A DNA stretch of 64,000 nt from Nannochloropsis salina CCMP1776 (taxonomy: Eukaryota; Sar; Eustigmatophyceae; Eustigmatales; Monodopsidaceae), in NCBI GenBank assembly GCA_004565275.1, contig SDOX01000128.1, positions 62,839-126,838 on the forward strand, written 5' to 3'. The position numbers and the translations under genes are program-made. This document shows, one piece after another, positions 22,976 through 34,015 of this stretch (positions within the stretch are counted from its first letter, which is position 1; the number at the start of each line of letters is the position of its first letter). Under the pieces are notes generated by a model, which worked only from the letters and a program-made list of their open reading frames with translations, made no database searches and was not told the origin of the DNA.

Positions 22976-23712
22976 CTATGCCCTCAACGCGTATCTGCGC
23001 TTCGGAGCCGCTTGCTCCCTTTTCACAGCCCGGACGGTTTTCAGCCCTTGCTCGTGCTTCGTTAGTCGCCGTCGGATTGCACGTGTCTTCTTCCTGCGCA
23101 GATCCATGGGCATGTATTTGCTTCCTGTGAACTTCTCACGGAGCTTGGCCTTCTGGGTCTGATTGTAGACAGTCAGGACGCGAGCGATGCTTTTGCGAAC
23201 CACCTTGATTTTCGCCAGTTTCGACGCTGCCCCGCCAGTCACCTTCGCCACCCGCAGCTCGGAAAGCTCCTTCTTGAGCTCCTCCAGCTGCTTGACCATC
23301 TCGGCCTTGGACTTGGTACGAAGGTCCCTAGCTTTCAATTTACCTAACAAAGGAAGGGCAGGGGATAAGAAGCAGACATGTCAGACAGGGAGAGAGCCGA
23401 AGAGGGAGCATGGATGCATTAAAAAAGTTCGATAAAGCAGGCACAGCGATGAGTCATGTCGGCGTGCTAGGATGAAGGTGAGTGAGGCTTCGCGAAGGGG
23501 CAGGTCTTCAGGATGCAGGGCCAAAGCCATGGCATCTTAGGATGAGAGCAGAGAGGCACGCGACGCAATAGCCAGTGGCTATTGAATACTGTCAATCTTC
23601 TGTCATCACAATGGCATGTTATCTTATTCATCGTCCTACGCGTGTTACGACTGGAAAGGCCTCGGGCACAGGCAAAGAGAGGACATCACAACGAGGACTC
23701 ACCTGCAACCAT
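22976..23712 (-). CDS. RPL35: 60S ribosomal protein L35 (uL29)
   Basis: Two exons: 23712-23703 codes MVAG (first base of the last codon split) and 23343-22976 the rest, 125 residues in all. The product starts [19 protein letters not shown] and has [35 protein letters not shown] and [17 protein letters not shown], the full L35 pattern, in the usual length of about 123. uL29 sits near the peptide exit tunnel of the large subunit. The 10-base first exon is too short for frame-based finding, but its donor (GTGAGT) and the phase fit exactly; very short first exons just after the ATG are common in ribosomal protein genes. Confidence 0.96.
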
Positions 23713-24335
23713 TTCTCCGATCGCTCCGTGACAATACCTGTGTGTGGACGATCACACCTGTACGTGCATAAAGTATCAAACTGTGAGAGGCTCGTTGAAT
23801 GCCCGCTCACTGGTATGCATGGTTTCTGCTTGCGAGGCCCTCTTCTTTTTCCTCGACGGGGCGGGTACCCCTCCGTCCATGTAAAAAACCATCCATTGCG
23901 TCAATCTCTACGGATACCATGCTTCTCCAAGGTCACGCAAGCTCATCATGCTCACAGTCACAAGCTTTGGCACGTTTTCGTGACCAACGACTCGCGGAAC
24001 CACGGGAACTGATGAGGGCTGGCGTTTCAGGAGGTGTGTGGTGGATGGCGAGCGGCGAGGGAGGGTGGGAGGGAGGGAGGGAGGGAGGGAGGGATGACGC
24101 AATCCACCTACGGCACCCTCTCTGTCTGCAACATTTCCCTGCGCATTTATTGGAGTTACTTGCATTACATTCTGTTTTGTGCAACGTTTGGTTGTCGCCG
24201 TCTGCGCAACGCAGAGCATCGCGGAGTGTTTTTTCGTGCGCAGTGGTGCTGGCTGACTGACTTTCTCGGTTATGACCTCCTCGTATTCTCTTTCTAATTA
24301 TTTGCACATCAAATTTCCTCTACCGACGACTAGTG
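23713..24335. promoter_or_regulatory. Upstream region of RPL35 with a (GGGA)n tract
   Basis: About 620 bases. Contains a (GGGA)n microsatellite at about 24058-24096 and no supported gene. Holds the RPL35 promoter and, if the next gene is real, its promoter too. Confidence 0.45.
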
Positions 24336-24971
24336 ATGCAGTGCCCACACCAAAAAAAGGGTCTATGTACGCCCCCGGTTTTTCCTTCCCTCCTCCTCCT
24401 CCTCTCTTTCCTCCTCCTCCTTTTGCCCCACCTCCCCTCGACCTCTGCCATCAAGCTGTTCGCGTGGGGAGGGCACCAAAGACAGGAGCTTCCGCCTGCT
24501 TTGTCTCCCTACCTTCAAGAGCAGGAGGAGGCTGTGCAAGTCCATGACCATCACTGCGATGGTCGCAGTAAGCGCGGCAGGAGTCGTGATGATACGGGAA
24601 ATAGGGACGCTAATTGCCGGAACAAAGAATTTCGGGGAAAAACTCAGACCAAGACCCGGACTTTGGCGCACGTGACCTGCCCATATTGTCTCTCTGCTAC
24701 CGACGACTTCTTTCTGTACACTCCCCCATCGCATTCTGGGGCTTCAGTGCCGGGGACGGGCGCAGCGCCCCGAGGAGGGCCAAGTCTCATCGGTCGGGGG
24801 GAAGGGAAGGAGGATTATACTGTGGGAGAGATGCAGTGGCCGGCAGTCTCCACGCTGCCTACCTCCATGTCTGCAGGGGAGCTGGCGCGCCGACTGTACA
24901 AAGATAAACCGTGGGTGACGCGCGGTCGCGGGGAAGGGGGAGGGGAAGCGCAAGAAGAGTCTTGGCGATGA
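24336..24971 (+). CDS. Hypothetical protein with possible signal peptide
   Basis: Open frame of about 211 residues that I do not recognise. The start has a short polar part, then a very hydrophobic run (SLLLLLSFLLLLLPHL) that could be a signal peptide, then basic and polar sequence with a single CPYC. The hydrophobic run is coded by (CTC/CTT)n-rich sequence, so it may be chance translation of a pyrimidine tract. An AATAAAAAAGAAA-like possible poly(A) signal lies about 120 bases after the stop. There are no relatives in my memory and no splice evidence. Treat as doubtful. Confidence 0.25.
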   Translation: MQCPHQKKGLCTPPVFPSLLLLLSFLLLLLPHLPSTSAIKLFAWGGHQRQELPPALSPYLQEQEEAVQVHDHHCDGRSKRGRSRDDTGNRDANCRNKEFRGKTQTKTRTLAHVTCPYCLSATDDFFLYTPPSHSGASVPGTGAAPRGGPSLIGRGEGKEDYTVGEMQWPAVSTLPTSMSAGELARRLYKDKPWVTRGRGEGGGEAQEESWR

Positions 24972-25538
24972 CCCAGGCGTGGGTGCTAGTGTACAGTGGA
25001 TTGGGAGCAAATGAGGTGAGGAGGAAGAAGTCCAAGCATGGAATGTGAGAAGGCATCATTCGATGGCGGGCACAGAAAAGTTGCGAGCAAAATAAAAAAG
25101 AAAGGAGCCATAGGGTCTGTCGCCGCAGCCATTCCCACATCGCGTCTCGGGCCTGCTCCTCCTCCTATTTCTTTCCTTGCAAATACCACATCCTCAAGTT
25201 CCTGCAGTTCCTACCATGCCGGAATGAATTCACGCTGTCTCTCACCGGCCTTTACCTTCCACCTCGCTTCCTACCTTCCTAACCATGACACGTCCACAGA
25301 ACCCTCCTTCTCTTTCTCTTTTCCCGTCGCTTCCTCCAGAATCATCATCCCCCCAACCATTCGCCGAGCTTCCTCTCTCCCTCCTTCTCTCCTTCCCTCC
25401 CTCTACACGCTAGACACCATCAGCCTCCGGGCCCGTCCGACTCCACTTTCCCATCCACTTTCCCCCTGACACACAGGGATAGCCCCTGGGCGCCACCATG
25501 CCGCACCTCTTTTTCATTCCACAACCCCTCCCTCCGCA
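24972..25538. other. Spacer 3' of the epsin gene
   Basis: About 570 bases, partly pyrimidine-rich, no supported gene. Confidence 0.4.
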
Positions 25539-27704
25539 TCAAAATCCTGGAAAGGGACTGGGCGATCCGAAAGCCGAGACAGCCGGCGCCGCGTGCGGTT
25601 GCGGCGTTGGCGGCGGTGGCTGTTGTTGGTGTTGTGGCATGGCTTGTTGTTGGTGGTGCTGTGGCATGGCTGGCGCGTGGACGGAGGGGGCGTCGAACAT
25701 GCCGAAAGGATTCCCCGACGCCGACGGGGCGGGGCGCGGCTGTGTTGGGTCAGGAGCAGGGAGGGAGGGCGGGAGGGAGGGCGGGAGGGAGGGCATGCCC
25801 AAAACCGCCCCCGATCCCCAGCATCCCCACGATGGGCCCGGGTCCGACCCCCTGCTGTGCCTTGGCGAAGGAGTCCAGGTCGTTGAAGGTGGAGTGTTCG
25901 TTCCCATGGTAGATAGGATGTTGCTGCTGTTGCTGCTGTTGCTGTTGCTGCTTCGTTTCTTCCAGCTTGAGTTGCCCCAAGTCGACCAGGGCGCCCCAGT
26001 CGGGCACGGAGGGCTTGGGAGGGAGGGTAGAAGGGGGGGCAGGAGGGTGGGAGGGAGGTACGAAGTCTCCAAAGTCCGCCAAGGCGGGCTCCTGAGGACG
26101 CGGCGGTGGGGCTGGGGCGTGAGGAAGGGTGGAGGACACGAGGGAGGGCTGGAAGGAGGGAGGGGGCTGCAGGGTAGCCGGGGCCTGGGAGGAGGGACGG
26201 GGAGGCTGGAAAGGATCGAGGGGAGGGGCGGAGGTGGGGGCGACGAAGGGAGTGGAGGCAGGCGCCGAGGCAGGGAAGGAGGTGGAGAAAGAGGCCGGGA
26301 AGGAGGGGGTGGTGGTGGGGGGGGTGGGAGGCGCGACGGCTTTATAGCCTCCGTTCTGCGGGCTGCCTGAGGGAGGGAAGAAGAAGTCATCCTGCCCTTG
26401 GTGGTGGAGGGGCGGCGCCCCGGACGACGCCTTTGCCCGTGGATTGAAGTCCTCGAAAAAGTCTCCCCCCCCCCGCCCCCCCCCCCCGCCGCCGAAGAAG
26501 TCACCCCCCAACAAATCCACCGTGGGTGAGACCGGCTTCTTCTGCTCCGTCAACCGGATTTCCAGCCGCCCTCCTTCCTTGCTCCCCCGCCGCCGGCCTT
26601 CCCCCGCCTCCTCGCTCACCCCCCCCCTCCGCCCTCCACCGTGGTCCTCCTCGGGACTCACTGTGGGATCCGCTTCCTTCCGTCCCCCGTCCCTCCCTCC
26701 GTTCCGGGGCTTGAACTCGTCGTAGTACCGATCCCTTTTCCCACCCTCCCAAACCCACCGGCCCGCCCTGCCTCCAGCCCTCCCCCAATCCCTCGCACCC
26801 CCCCCGTCACCCCGATCCCCACGAACTTCTCCCGGAGCCGTCGAGCCTTCTCCCTCTCCTCCCGCACGCGCCCGTTCTCCCCCACCAACTCCATCAGCAT
26901 CTTCGCCTTCTCCCGGATCCCCGAGCCCCGGTCCAGGGACCCCTCAAAGTAGTTGAAGTCCGCCAAGGTCCGGATCTTGTGCAGATGGTCGCGGACCTGA
27001 GATGGGAGGGAAGGAGGGAGGGAGGGAGGGAGGGAGGGAGAGAGGGAGGTGCGGGGCCAGCGGGATGCATGAGGGTGTCCGTCAGGATGTGTGCATGCGC
27101 AGACAACGACAACCTTATCCTCCTCCCTCTGCCACCCCTCAGCATACACCTGTTGCCACCCACCCCATGGCTCCCCTTGAAACTGAAACACCACAACCCT
27201 GTAGACCCTTCACCCAATCCCAGCTGCTTCACGTCTCCTCCCTCCCTTCCTCCCTCCCTCACCTCTTCGACCACCCTCTCCGCGCCATTCTTCACCAGGT
27301 GATCCAACAGGGTCAAGGCCTTGAATATCGACCGCCAGCTTCGTCCCGGCAGATCAAGCGCGGACCATATCGCCTTCAACACTTGGTGGTACCTGGCGAG
27401 GAACGGGGGCGGTGGAGAAGAGGGGTAGGAGGGGTAAGCTGGGGGGCCCACGGCACGGAAGGACTGAGGCCCCCGACACCACCCGGTTTGGCGCCTTTAT
27501 GCCCGCCTTCTCATCCCTCGTTACTCACTTCTCGTAGTCGTACGTGTCCGACGCAATTTGGTTCATCAAAGTGGAGGAAGCGCCCCAGTTTTTGTTCGAA
27601 AGGGCTTCGTGCATCCGCTTTTCCATCTCGGTCCGCGGTACTATCTGATTTTTGGCCTCGTCCACCATATTTTTGAGACTTTCTAAATTAATGTTAAGAT
27701 TCAT
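25539..27704 (-). CDS. Epsin-like ENTH-domain clathrin adaptor
   Basis: Minus-strand exons 27704-27529, 27392-27263 and one from 26996 give a full ENTH domain: MNLNINLESLKNMVDEAKNQ, NKNWGASSTLMNQIASDTYD, YHQVLKAIWSALD, GRSWRSIFKALTLLDHLVKN and then VRDHLHKIRTLADFNYF, GIREKAKMLMELV. ENTH binds PI(4,5)P2 or PI4P and bends membranes. Later exons are low complexity: RDRYYDEFKPRN, VDLLGGDFF, DFFEDFNPRA, ADFGDFVPP and NPFGMFDAP, short motifs like clathrin-box, AP-ear and EH-binding sites, plus a 10-Gln run. Frames change twice after about 26820 (one join near 26767, one in 25740-25800), so the exon borders of the C-terminal half and the stop at 25539 are tentative. Epsins act in clathrin-coated budding at plasma membrane or TGN. 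Confidence 0.88.
27000..27262 (-). other. Self-complementary intron in the epsin gene
   Basis: On the gene strand the intron starts with GGGA-type repeats (window 27237-27260) and ends with a long (TCCC)n tract (window 27002-27050) before the acceptor, so the two ends can pair. Confidence 0.75.
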
Positions 27705-28943
27705 ATTTCCGATGTTGGGGTCTGAGACAAAAGGATGAAGGGAAAGGCGGAGAGGTAGAGAGGTGAGTCTCGCAGTCGGTCCCTCCCGCAAGCACTCAGG
27801 CTTCCTCCAGGGCGTGGCCAGGTGCCACAACAGTTCTACAAGAATTGGCTACATTTAATCGTATGGAGAAGACGCTGGCCCAGACTGCATCCGCTGCGTC
27901 GGACATATCGTCCACCTTTAGTGCTCACCCCATGGTCTAACGACCCCCCACACCCCAGCGTAGCACGTGAGCCTGGAGCCCATAGACTCGTACAGGCGGG
28001 CCCGCGATCCACCGCGGCCCCAACCACCAACCTTACCTCGTACAGTTTGCCTCGCGAAAACTCTATTGGCAAATGCACCGGCAACAGGCAGAGTCCAAGA
28101 ACAGAAATGTGTCTTTCCGCTGACGAAGGTTGAGGGTCCGCCCCGCCCGACTTAAACAAGCACTGGTGGCACAAGCACGAGCACCAACGCCTTTGCCCTG
28201 TCCGTGGATAGCGTGTACAGGATTTATCCATCACCAACAAAGGCATGTGCCGCTACAGGAGACGCATCATCAGGGAGATCGAAGAATATATCTCGTAAGT
28301 ATGGCTTAGGGCTCCTCAGTCGGTTTCCGAGGCCCCGTTCTCGCCGGCTCGCTAGAAAATTAAAAGGCTTTCGATGGTGCTTGTTTTGCTGCCATTGGCG
28401 TGCAATCACCGAGGATGCGCACCGAAAGCAACGCGTCGAAGGCCTGGGCTATGACCTTGAGTCGTGTCCACCCACAAGAAAGAATTGATCCCGACAGTAA
28501 TGGCGTAAGCGCATAAAGGCACTCCACATGGCGTTGTGAAACGGCCATAAATGCTGACTATTTTACCCCGCCCCAGCTTCAACACTGCCGACTTTTCTAG
28601 GACCCAAAGGTCGTTCTCAATTGTCGGTCATCATTTCAATGCTGGAATGCCGGGATCCTTGTAAATAATGTTGGGAGGACTTCGTCGCCTTTGTTTTCGG
28701 TTATTTCTGTTTGAGGTAATCTATTTTAAGACTCAAGTTGAGTCCGGAAAGCATACCTGCATGTCCTGCATGATCTTCACAAGCTCATCGAGTTGTATAA
28801 GGGGGGGACAGAAAACCCCCTTTAAAAGAGTGTCGGGATATCACGTAAAACAACAAGGAAAAAATGCCTGTTTATAGGCTCTAGGGCTGAACCCTTCAAC
28901 CAGTTTGATACTTTTTCGGATTCAGTCTCACAGTCCCCGGCGA
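27705..28943. other. 1.2-kb spacer between epsin and DUF501 genes
   Basis: No supported gene. A C/T-rich acceptor-like sequence just before 27704 suggests the epsin 5' leader may be spliced, in which case part of this stretch is a leader intron. Confidence 0.4.
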
Positions 28944-30568
28944 CTAGCCAGCCGCTGTCCCTCTTTGCTCCTCGTTCGATCCCTTTTGACGCGCTCCCTC
29001 CTCCCCATCCCCGTGTTCATCCACCCCACGTTCTCGATGTTCTCTCCTCCGCGCGGTCCGCCGGTGATAACGACTTCGGAGCTTTTGTTTATTTTTCACG
29101 GGAACATACCACCAGGACGAGGGCGTGCGTTCAAACGACAAATTACATTGCTGCCAGCACTCTGCGTTTCCCTCGACCTCAATCTGATGGTTGGTGCGTA
29201 AATGCTCGTACACCTCCTCCCCGATTGCGTTGTCGTCTGTAACAAGAGGGAGAGAGTGGATGGAGGACATCAAGGACACAGGTCATGCTGGATGTACCCA
29301 TGACGCCACAAGGGTGTAGAAGAATGAGGATGACAGAGCCATTCCATACACCCAGAAAGTAAGGCAACGGAAGTGTCGCGGTATGCGAGGGCAACATCCT
29401 AGAGTGAGCTTTTGCACGCAGCATGGCCCCTCCCCTCCCCCATCCCTTGCCTTCCCCTCCCCCCCTACGTGTGCACAGGTAGTCTGCCAGATGGGCATGC
29501 AGGCACTTCAAGTCTCCCGTTTTAGTGGGACTGACGCCGGCGATACCACTCGCCAAAATCTGCTCCACGCCGGCCTCGCCCAGCTTCTCCACGTAGCTCC
29601 GAAGGCCCTCCGGGTCCACAAGCCCGCGGCGGATGGCGCTGTGCCGGGCATTGACACGCCGGAACTCACGTTGCATCGCGGGTGACTTTTCCAATTTCCT
29701 GTTGAATTCCTGGAGGCCGCCTGGAGGGAGAGGGGGGAGGGAGGGAAACGGGTGGATCGGAGAACCGACTCGGAAGCACAGGGCGACTGGAGGGAGGGAG
29801 GGTAACACCCTTTTTTGCGATCACGACGAATACGAGCCAAGCAGTGCATGGGGCGGGGCGCTCGTTGAAAGGGGGCCAATGGGGGCTCGGGAGTGTGTTG
29901 ACCTCAAGGAGATGACAAGAAGAAGAAAAGAACCATCGCGAGACTCCAACGCACTTCACTTCAGACAATCACTTGAAGAATAAAAGTATTCAGAGAATAA
30001 TTCACGCATTCCAAAAGCATCAATGAAGCCTTCCCTTTGCAGCCCTGCTTCCTCAGGAATACCAGACCATCCTCCCTTTCTGCTCACCCTGGGCCTCGAA
30101 TTCATCCACGGCCTTCACGAGCAGAGGGCAGGACAGGCGAAAAAGACCAGAATTAAAAGTCGTCTTGGTTGGGTGAAAGATAAAAGCTTGTGGAAACCCG
30201 TGGGCACATTTTTGACGCGGGCCGCCGGCACAGGTTATTGGGTGACCCAACTGCCGCTGTTCAATACATGCGATGTCCTCGTCCGAGGCTGGAGTCGGTC
30301 TGAAAGGAGGAATATCAAAGTGGTCCGGGTCTATCGCAGCTGTAGCAGCTTTGGTGCCAATAGGCGATGGTGCGGAGGCTGCCGAGCTGACGCTTAAAAC
30401 CTGAGAAAGTCTCTTTTTTCTCTTATCACTTGGTTGTTGAGTACGAGAAAAGTGCGCGCCCTGTTCGAAAGACAGGGGAGCGGCGACATTGAACAGTGAA
30501 CGAAGCGCATGTCCAAAACCTAATACTTTTGATGCTTTGTGGGAATAAATGGAGAGGGTAAGGATCAT
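28944..30568 (-). CDS. DUF501-family protein with organellar-type leader
   Basis: Exons 30568-30088, 29720-29469 and 29236-28944 join in phase (341 residues). The first 65 residues are rich in Ser, Arg and Lys with few acids, like a transit peptide. From residue 85 the protein follows the bacterial DUF501 layout: QRQLGHPITCAGGPRQKC (the family has a CxCG-type pair here), FNSGLFRLSCPLLVKAVDEF, EFRRVNARHSAIRRG, LKCLHAHLADYLCTHDNAIG and a Cys pair in ECWQQCN. The function of DUF501 is unknown; in actinobacteria it is often encoded next to exopolyphosphatase. The basic tail after CNLSFERTP (to 28944) is not part of the family and may reflect a missed last intron. The gene faces away from the photolyase gene with 450 bases between. 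Confidence 0.85.
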
Positions 30569-31017
30569 ATAGGGATAAGAGCTTGTGTGGTGAGGGCAGA
30601 GATCTAGACGACGTACAGGACTTAATACCTTGGGACACTGCCGATGCCATTGGATACGTAACGCCGAAGGAAAAGGAAAGCATAGTCACTAGCCACAGCC
30701 CAGGCATTCCTATGTGTGCATGTGTGGGATGTACGCCAACGTTAGATCTTCAGAAGACGAAATCCTTGTTAAGGGGGGGGGAACTGGGTTGTAGTAATCG
30801 TTTAACCTCCCCGCCAGACCCTCTCACGCAACACACTTCAACACTAAAAATGTGGGTGTCGGAGTCTAAAATGCCCTGTCGATCCAAATTGCTGAATGGA
30901 GCTTCATAGTGTAGCCGGAGTTGAATGAACCAGCTAGAGTTATCAAGCAACTTGTAAAGGAGCAGGTACAAGGTCAGCACGATTGCCACCTCAGCACGTT
31001 CGACAGGCTTGGCCGCC
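30569..31017. promoter_or_regulatory. Divergent region between DUF501 and photolyase genes
   Basis: About 450 bases, no gene. Contains a 9-10 G run near 30772-30781. It should carry both promoters. Confidence 0.45.
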
Positions 31018-32895
31018 ATGAGACATAATGCGATGAGACTTATAAACAACCGTAAGATTTGGCACTTCATGAATCTGACGTCGCTTATCCTATGCCCTGC
31101 AGGCTTCAGGAAACCTTGCATGCCCTGGAAATTCCTGTTGACCCTCGCACTAGCTATCTCCCTATCACTGGCGTACCTTCCGCGGAGTGCTTCCTTTGTC
31201 CGTCCTATCACAATGACCAGTGCAGCTGTCTCCAAGCCTGGTGCAAAGAGGGCAGCTCGCACGGTCTCTCTCCATTGGTTCCGGAAAGGCTTGCGTTTAC
31301 ACGATAATCCTGCCCTGTTGGAGGCATGTGAAGGAGCCACGCATGTGTACCCCGTGTTCATCCTCGATCCACACTTCGCCAAGCCCGACGTCATTGGCGT
31401 CCTGCGGTACCGATTCATGCTGCAAACGATCAAGAACCTGGACGACAACTTGCGTGAAATCGGTTCTCGGTTGTTCGTGGTCAAGGGTCAACCGGCGGAG
31501 GCCCTGCCCCGGCTTTTTAGGGAGTGGGGAGTGACCAAACTCACGTTCGAAAGCGACACCGAGCCCTACGCCAAGGTCCGCGACCGACACGTGTGCGAAC
31601 TTGCCGCGGAGCACCAGGTGCATGTCCAGATTTTCCCCTCGCACACCCTTCATGACCCCGAGGCTTACGTGGCGCGCCTGCAGGGGAAGGATGTGCCCAC
31701 AGTCTACCAGTCCTTCGTGAAGCTCTTCGCCTCCATGGGCCCCGTGGCCCCCGTGGCCCCGACTGTTGACGCCAAGCGGCTCCCATCCCCGGCGCCGGAG
31801 TATTTGTCGGGTCGAGACAGAAAGAAGGCTGACCAAGGGAACGGGCATGCTGGAGGCGAGAAGATAGAGGAAGACCGGACACGAAGCGACGATTTCTCCG
31901 TCCCTGGTCTCTCGGGAATAGGCTACCCGGAGACGGATGCCCCTACCCTGTATCCCGGGGGAGAGAGGGCGGCCCTGGCCCGGATGCAGGAGCATCTGGC
32001 CAATGTCAAGTACATCGTCACGTTCGAGAAACCCAAGACCTCTCCCAACGCCCTCCGGCCCTCCACGACCGTCCTCTCTCCTTACTTGAAGCACGGGGCC
32101 CTGTCCTCCCGCCTCTTTTACCACTCCCTGTGCTCCACCCTTGCGCAGCACAAGGGCCCCCACACCCAGCCCCCGGTCTCCCTGGTAGGGCAGCTGCTCT
32201 GGCGCGAGTTCTTCTACCTGCAGGGGCACGCCACGCCCAATTTCGACAAGATGGTGGGGAATCCGATCTGCCGACAGATCCCATGGGGGAAGGACGCGGA
32301 GCTTCTGGGTGCCTGGGAAGAGGCGCGGACCGGGTACCCTTTCATTGACGCGTGCATGACGCAGCTCCGGGAGGAAGGCTGGATCCACCATCTGGCCCGG
32401 CATGCCCTGGCGTGTTTTTTGACGCGGGGAGACCTGTGGCAGAGCTGGGAGGAAGGAGCGAGGGTGTTTGAGAAGTACTTATTGGACGCCGACTGGAGCG
32501 TGAACACGGGGAACTGGCTCTGGCTCTCGGCGTCGGCCTTTTTTCACCAGTACTTCCGGGTCTATTCCCCCGTGGCTTTCGGGGCCAAGACGGACAAGGA
32601 GGGCGAGTACATCCGCAAGTATCTGCCGGTGCTGCGGAAAATGCCAAGCAAGTACATATATGAACCTTGGAAAGCCCCCAAAGGTGTCCAAGAAACAGCG
32701 GGCTGTGTGGTGGGCCGAGACTACCCTCACCCGGTGGTCGACCATGCCACAGTCAGCAAGCAGCTGATGGGCAAGATGAAGGCGGCTTACGATGCAAACA
32801 AGGAGGGGGGGGCCAAAGGGGAGGAGAAGTCTGGCGAGAAGAAGAGGCCGGCGGGGGAGGACGGAAAGGGGGGTAAGACTAAGAAGCGGGCCTAA
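31018..32895 (+). CDS. CPF1: CPF1-type (6-4) photolyase/animal-like cryptochrome
   Basis: Single-exon frame of 625 residues from the ATG at 31018. Alpha/beta photolyase domain: SLHWFRKGLRLHDNPALLEA onward. FAD domain: LLWREFFYLQGHATPNFDKM, NPICRQIPWG, GYPFIDACMTQLREEGWIHH, LARHALACFLTRGDLW, LLDADWSVNTGNWLWLSASA, FFHQYFRVYSP, all of the (6-4) photolyase/cryptochrome clade, with the HxxxH pair of the (6-4) active site (HHLARH). It uses blue light to repair (6-4) photoproducts and in diatoms also acts as a clock/transcription regulator. The N-terminus is unusual: MPWKFLLTLALAISLSLAYL (ATG 31120) reads as a signal peptide and is followed by SASFVRP, like a plastid-entry site; a third Met at 31213 (MTSAAVSKPG) would give the leaderless form. 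The C-terminal tail is Lys-rich (KKRPAGEDGKGGKTKKRA), NLS-like. Confidence 0.96.
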   Translation: MRHNAMRLINNRKIWHFMNLTSLILCPAGFRKPCMPWKFLLTLALAISLSLAYLPRSASFVRPITMTSAAVSKPGAKRAARTVSLHWFRKGLRLHDNPALLEACEGATHVYPVFILDPHFAKPDVIGVLRYRFMLQTIKNLDDNLREIGSRLFVVKGQPAEALPRLFREWGVTKLTFESDTEPYAKVRDRHVCELAAEHQVHVQIFPSHTLHDPEAYVARLQGKDVPTVYQSFVKLFASMGPVAPVAPTVDAKRLPSPAPEYLSGRDRKKADQGNGHAGGEKIEEDRTRSDDFSVPGLSGIGYPETDAPTLYPGGERAALARMQEHLANVKYIVTFEKPKTSPNALRPSTTVLSPYLKHGALSSRLFYHSLCSTLAQHKGPHTQPPVSLVGQLLWREFFYLQGHATPNFDKMVGNPICRQIPWGKDAELLGAWEEARTGYPFIDACMTQLREEGWIHHLARHALACFLTRGDLWQSWEEGARVFEKYLLDADWSVNTGNWLWLSASAFFHQYFRVYSPVAFGAKTDKEGEYIRKYLPVLRKMPSKYIYEPWKAPKGVQETAGCVVGRDYPHPVVDHATVSKQLMGKMKAAYDANKEGGAKGEEKSGEKKRPAGEDGKGGKTKKRA

Positions 32896-34015
32896 GAGTC
32901 GCAGATAGGAGGGGTATGATGGTCGAAGCAGATGAAAAGGGTTGATGGTGCTGTAAGGGAGTTAATTCGAGAGGCATTGTGACAAGACTTGCATGGGGAT
33001 GGAGCGGGAAAGCAGGCGAGGAAGACCATTGAGCGCATTCTTTGAGATGCGCGTGTGGATAAAAGTGTAACATACGTGGAAGCCATCCCAAGGCGGCCGA
33101 TGAATCAAACGCTGGGAGCGATATGGGCACGATTTAGACACTTGGAGAGACATGCTAATATTCGTCGATTCTTTGTTCTTTTTTTCTGACTGCGGTGTGG
33201 AACGTCCTCACATGTCTTTCTGCTGCTTTTTTCTGTGTTGGATGCTGCAGGCGCAGGACATATTCTCAATTTGCTATGCTTATGTGGCACTTCTCTTTGC
33301 ATTGCCATCAAGCCAATCATTTCAGCGTCAATATTAAACCTAATCTTTCGTAATAACCCTTCCAAACTAAAGTCATCTTCGCTATTCTCGCTCTGGGTCC
33401 TGAGCCCGCTTCTACCATTTTTCGTCTCAGTCATGTCACACTCACGTAAGTCTTGTAATGTTTTTGCCAAAACCACTAATCCCATGCTCCGATGACACCT
33501 GACACACCTTTCTTAATGTTTATCATCTGGATATTACACCCTATTCTAGAGGCCAGTCCTCAGTTCAGGACCCCGCCTCTCCTGTGCAAGTGCACTATGT
33601 ATGTGTAGAACCACGCAGCGAAGCCGGCCTTCACCACCACAAGCGACGCTCGCGGCCTGCTCCAAGCCCTTCCGTTGGTACTGGCATGGGTCAACCGAGG
33701 TCGATCAGCATGCCATCGTCACTGCCAATCTTCCTATTCTTGGCCCTAAAGCTGACGTCGTAAATATCGTATTTCTCTTACTTACTGCATGCTCTCGGTG
33801 CTGCCGCGCTCTTCTCGTCAGCATTCCCCAGCATGCCACACTCTTTCCTAATTTTTGTTGATTTTGTTGCTGGACCTTGCTGCGCTACATCCATTATTTT
33901 AAACTTTCCTCAAACTATCGAATTACACGGAAAATCCCTAGCAACCTTCTTCTCCTCCCATCCAATGCCTTGTTAATCCCTCCTCGTCATCAGTTAGATC
34001 ATTATCGACCCTCGG
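32896..34015. other. 1.1-kb convergent spacer between photolyase and LARP genes
   Basis: AT-richer stretch with no recognised gene. A 126-residue minus-strand frame (33105-33485) has mixed composition and no family resemblance; I do not support it. Both 3' UTRs must lie here. Confidence 0.4.

Noticed and set aside
25498-26370. 290-residue + strand Gly-rich frame
   Set aside because: Antisense shadow of the low-complexity epsin tail.
33105-33485. 126-residue minus-strand frame
   Set aside because: Start and composition unconvincing, no splice signals or family match, lies in a convergent 3' UTR region.
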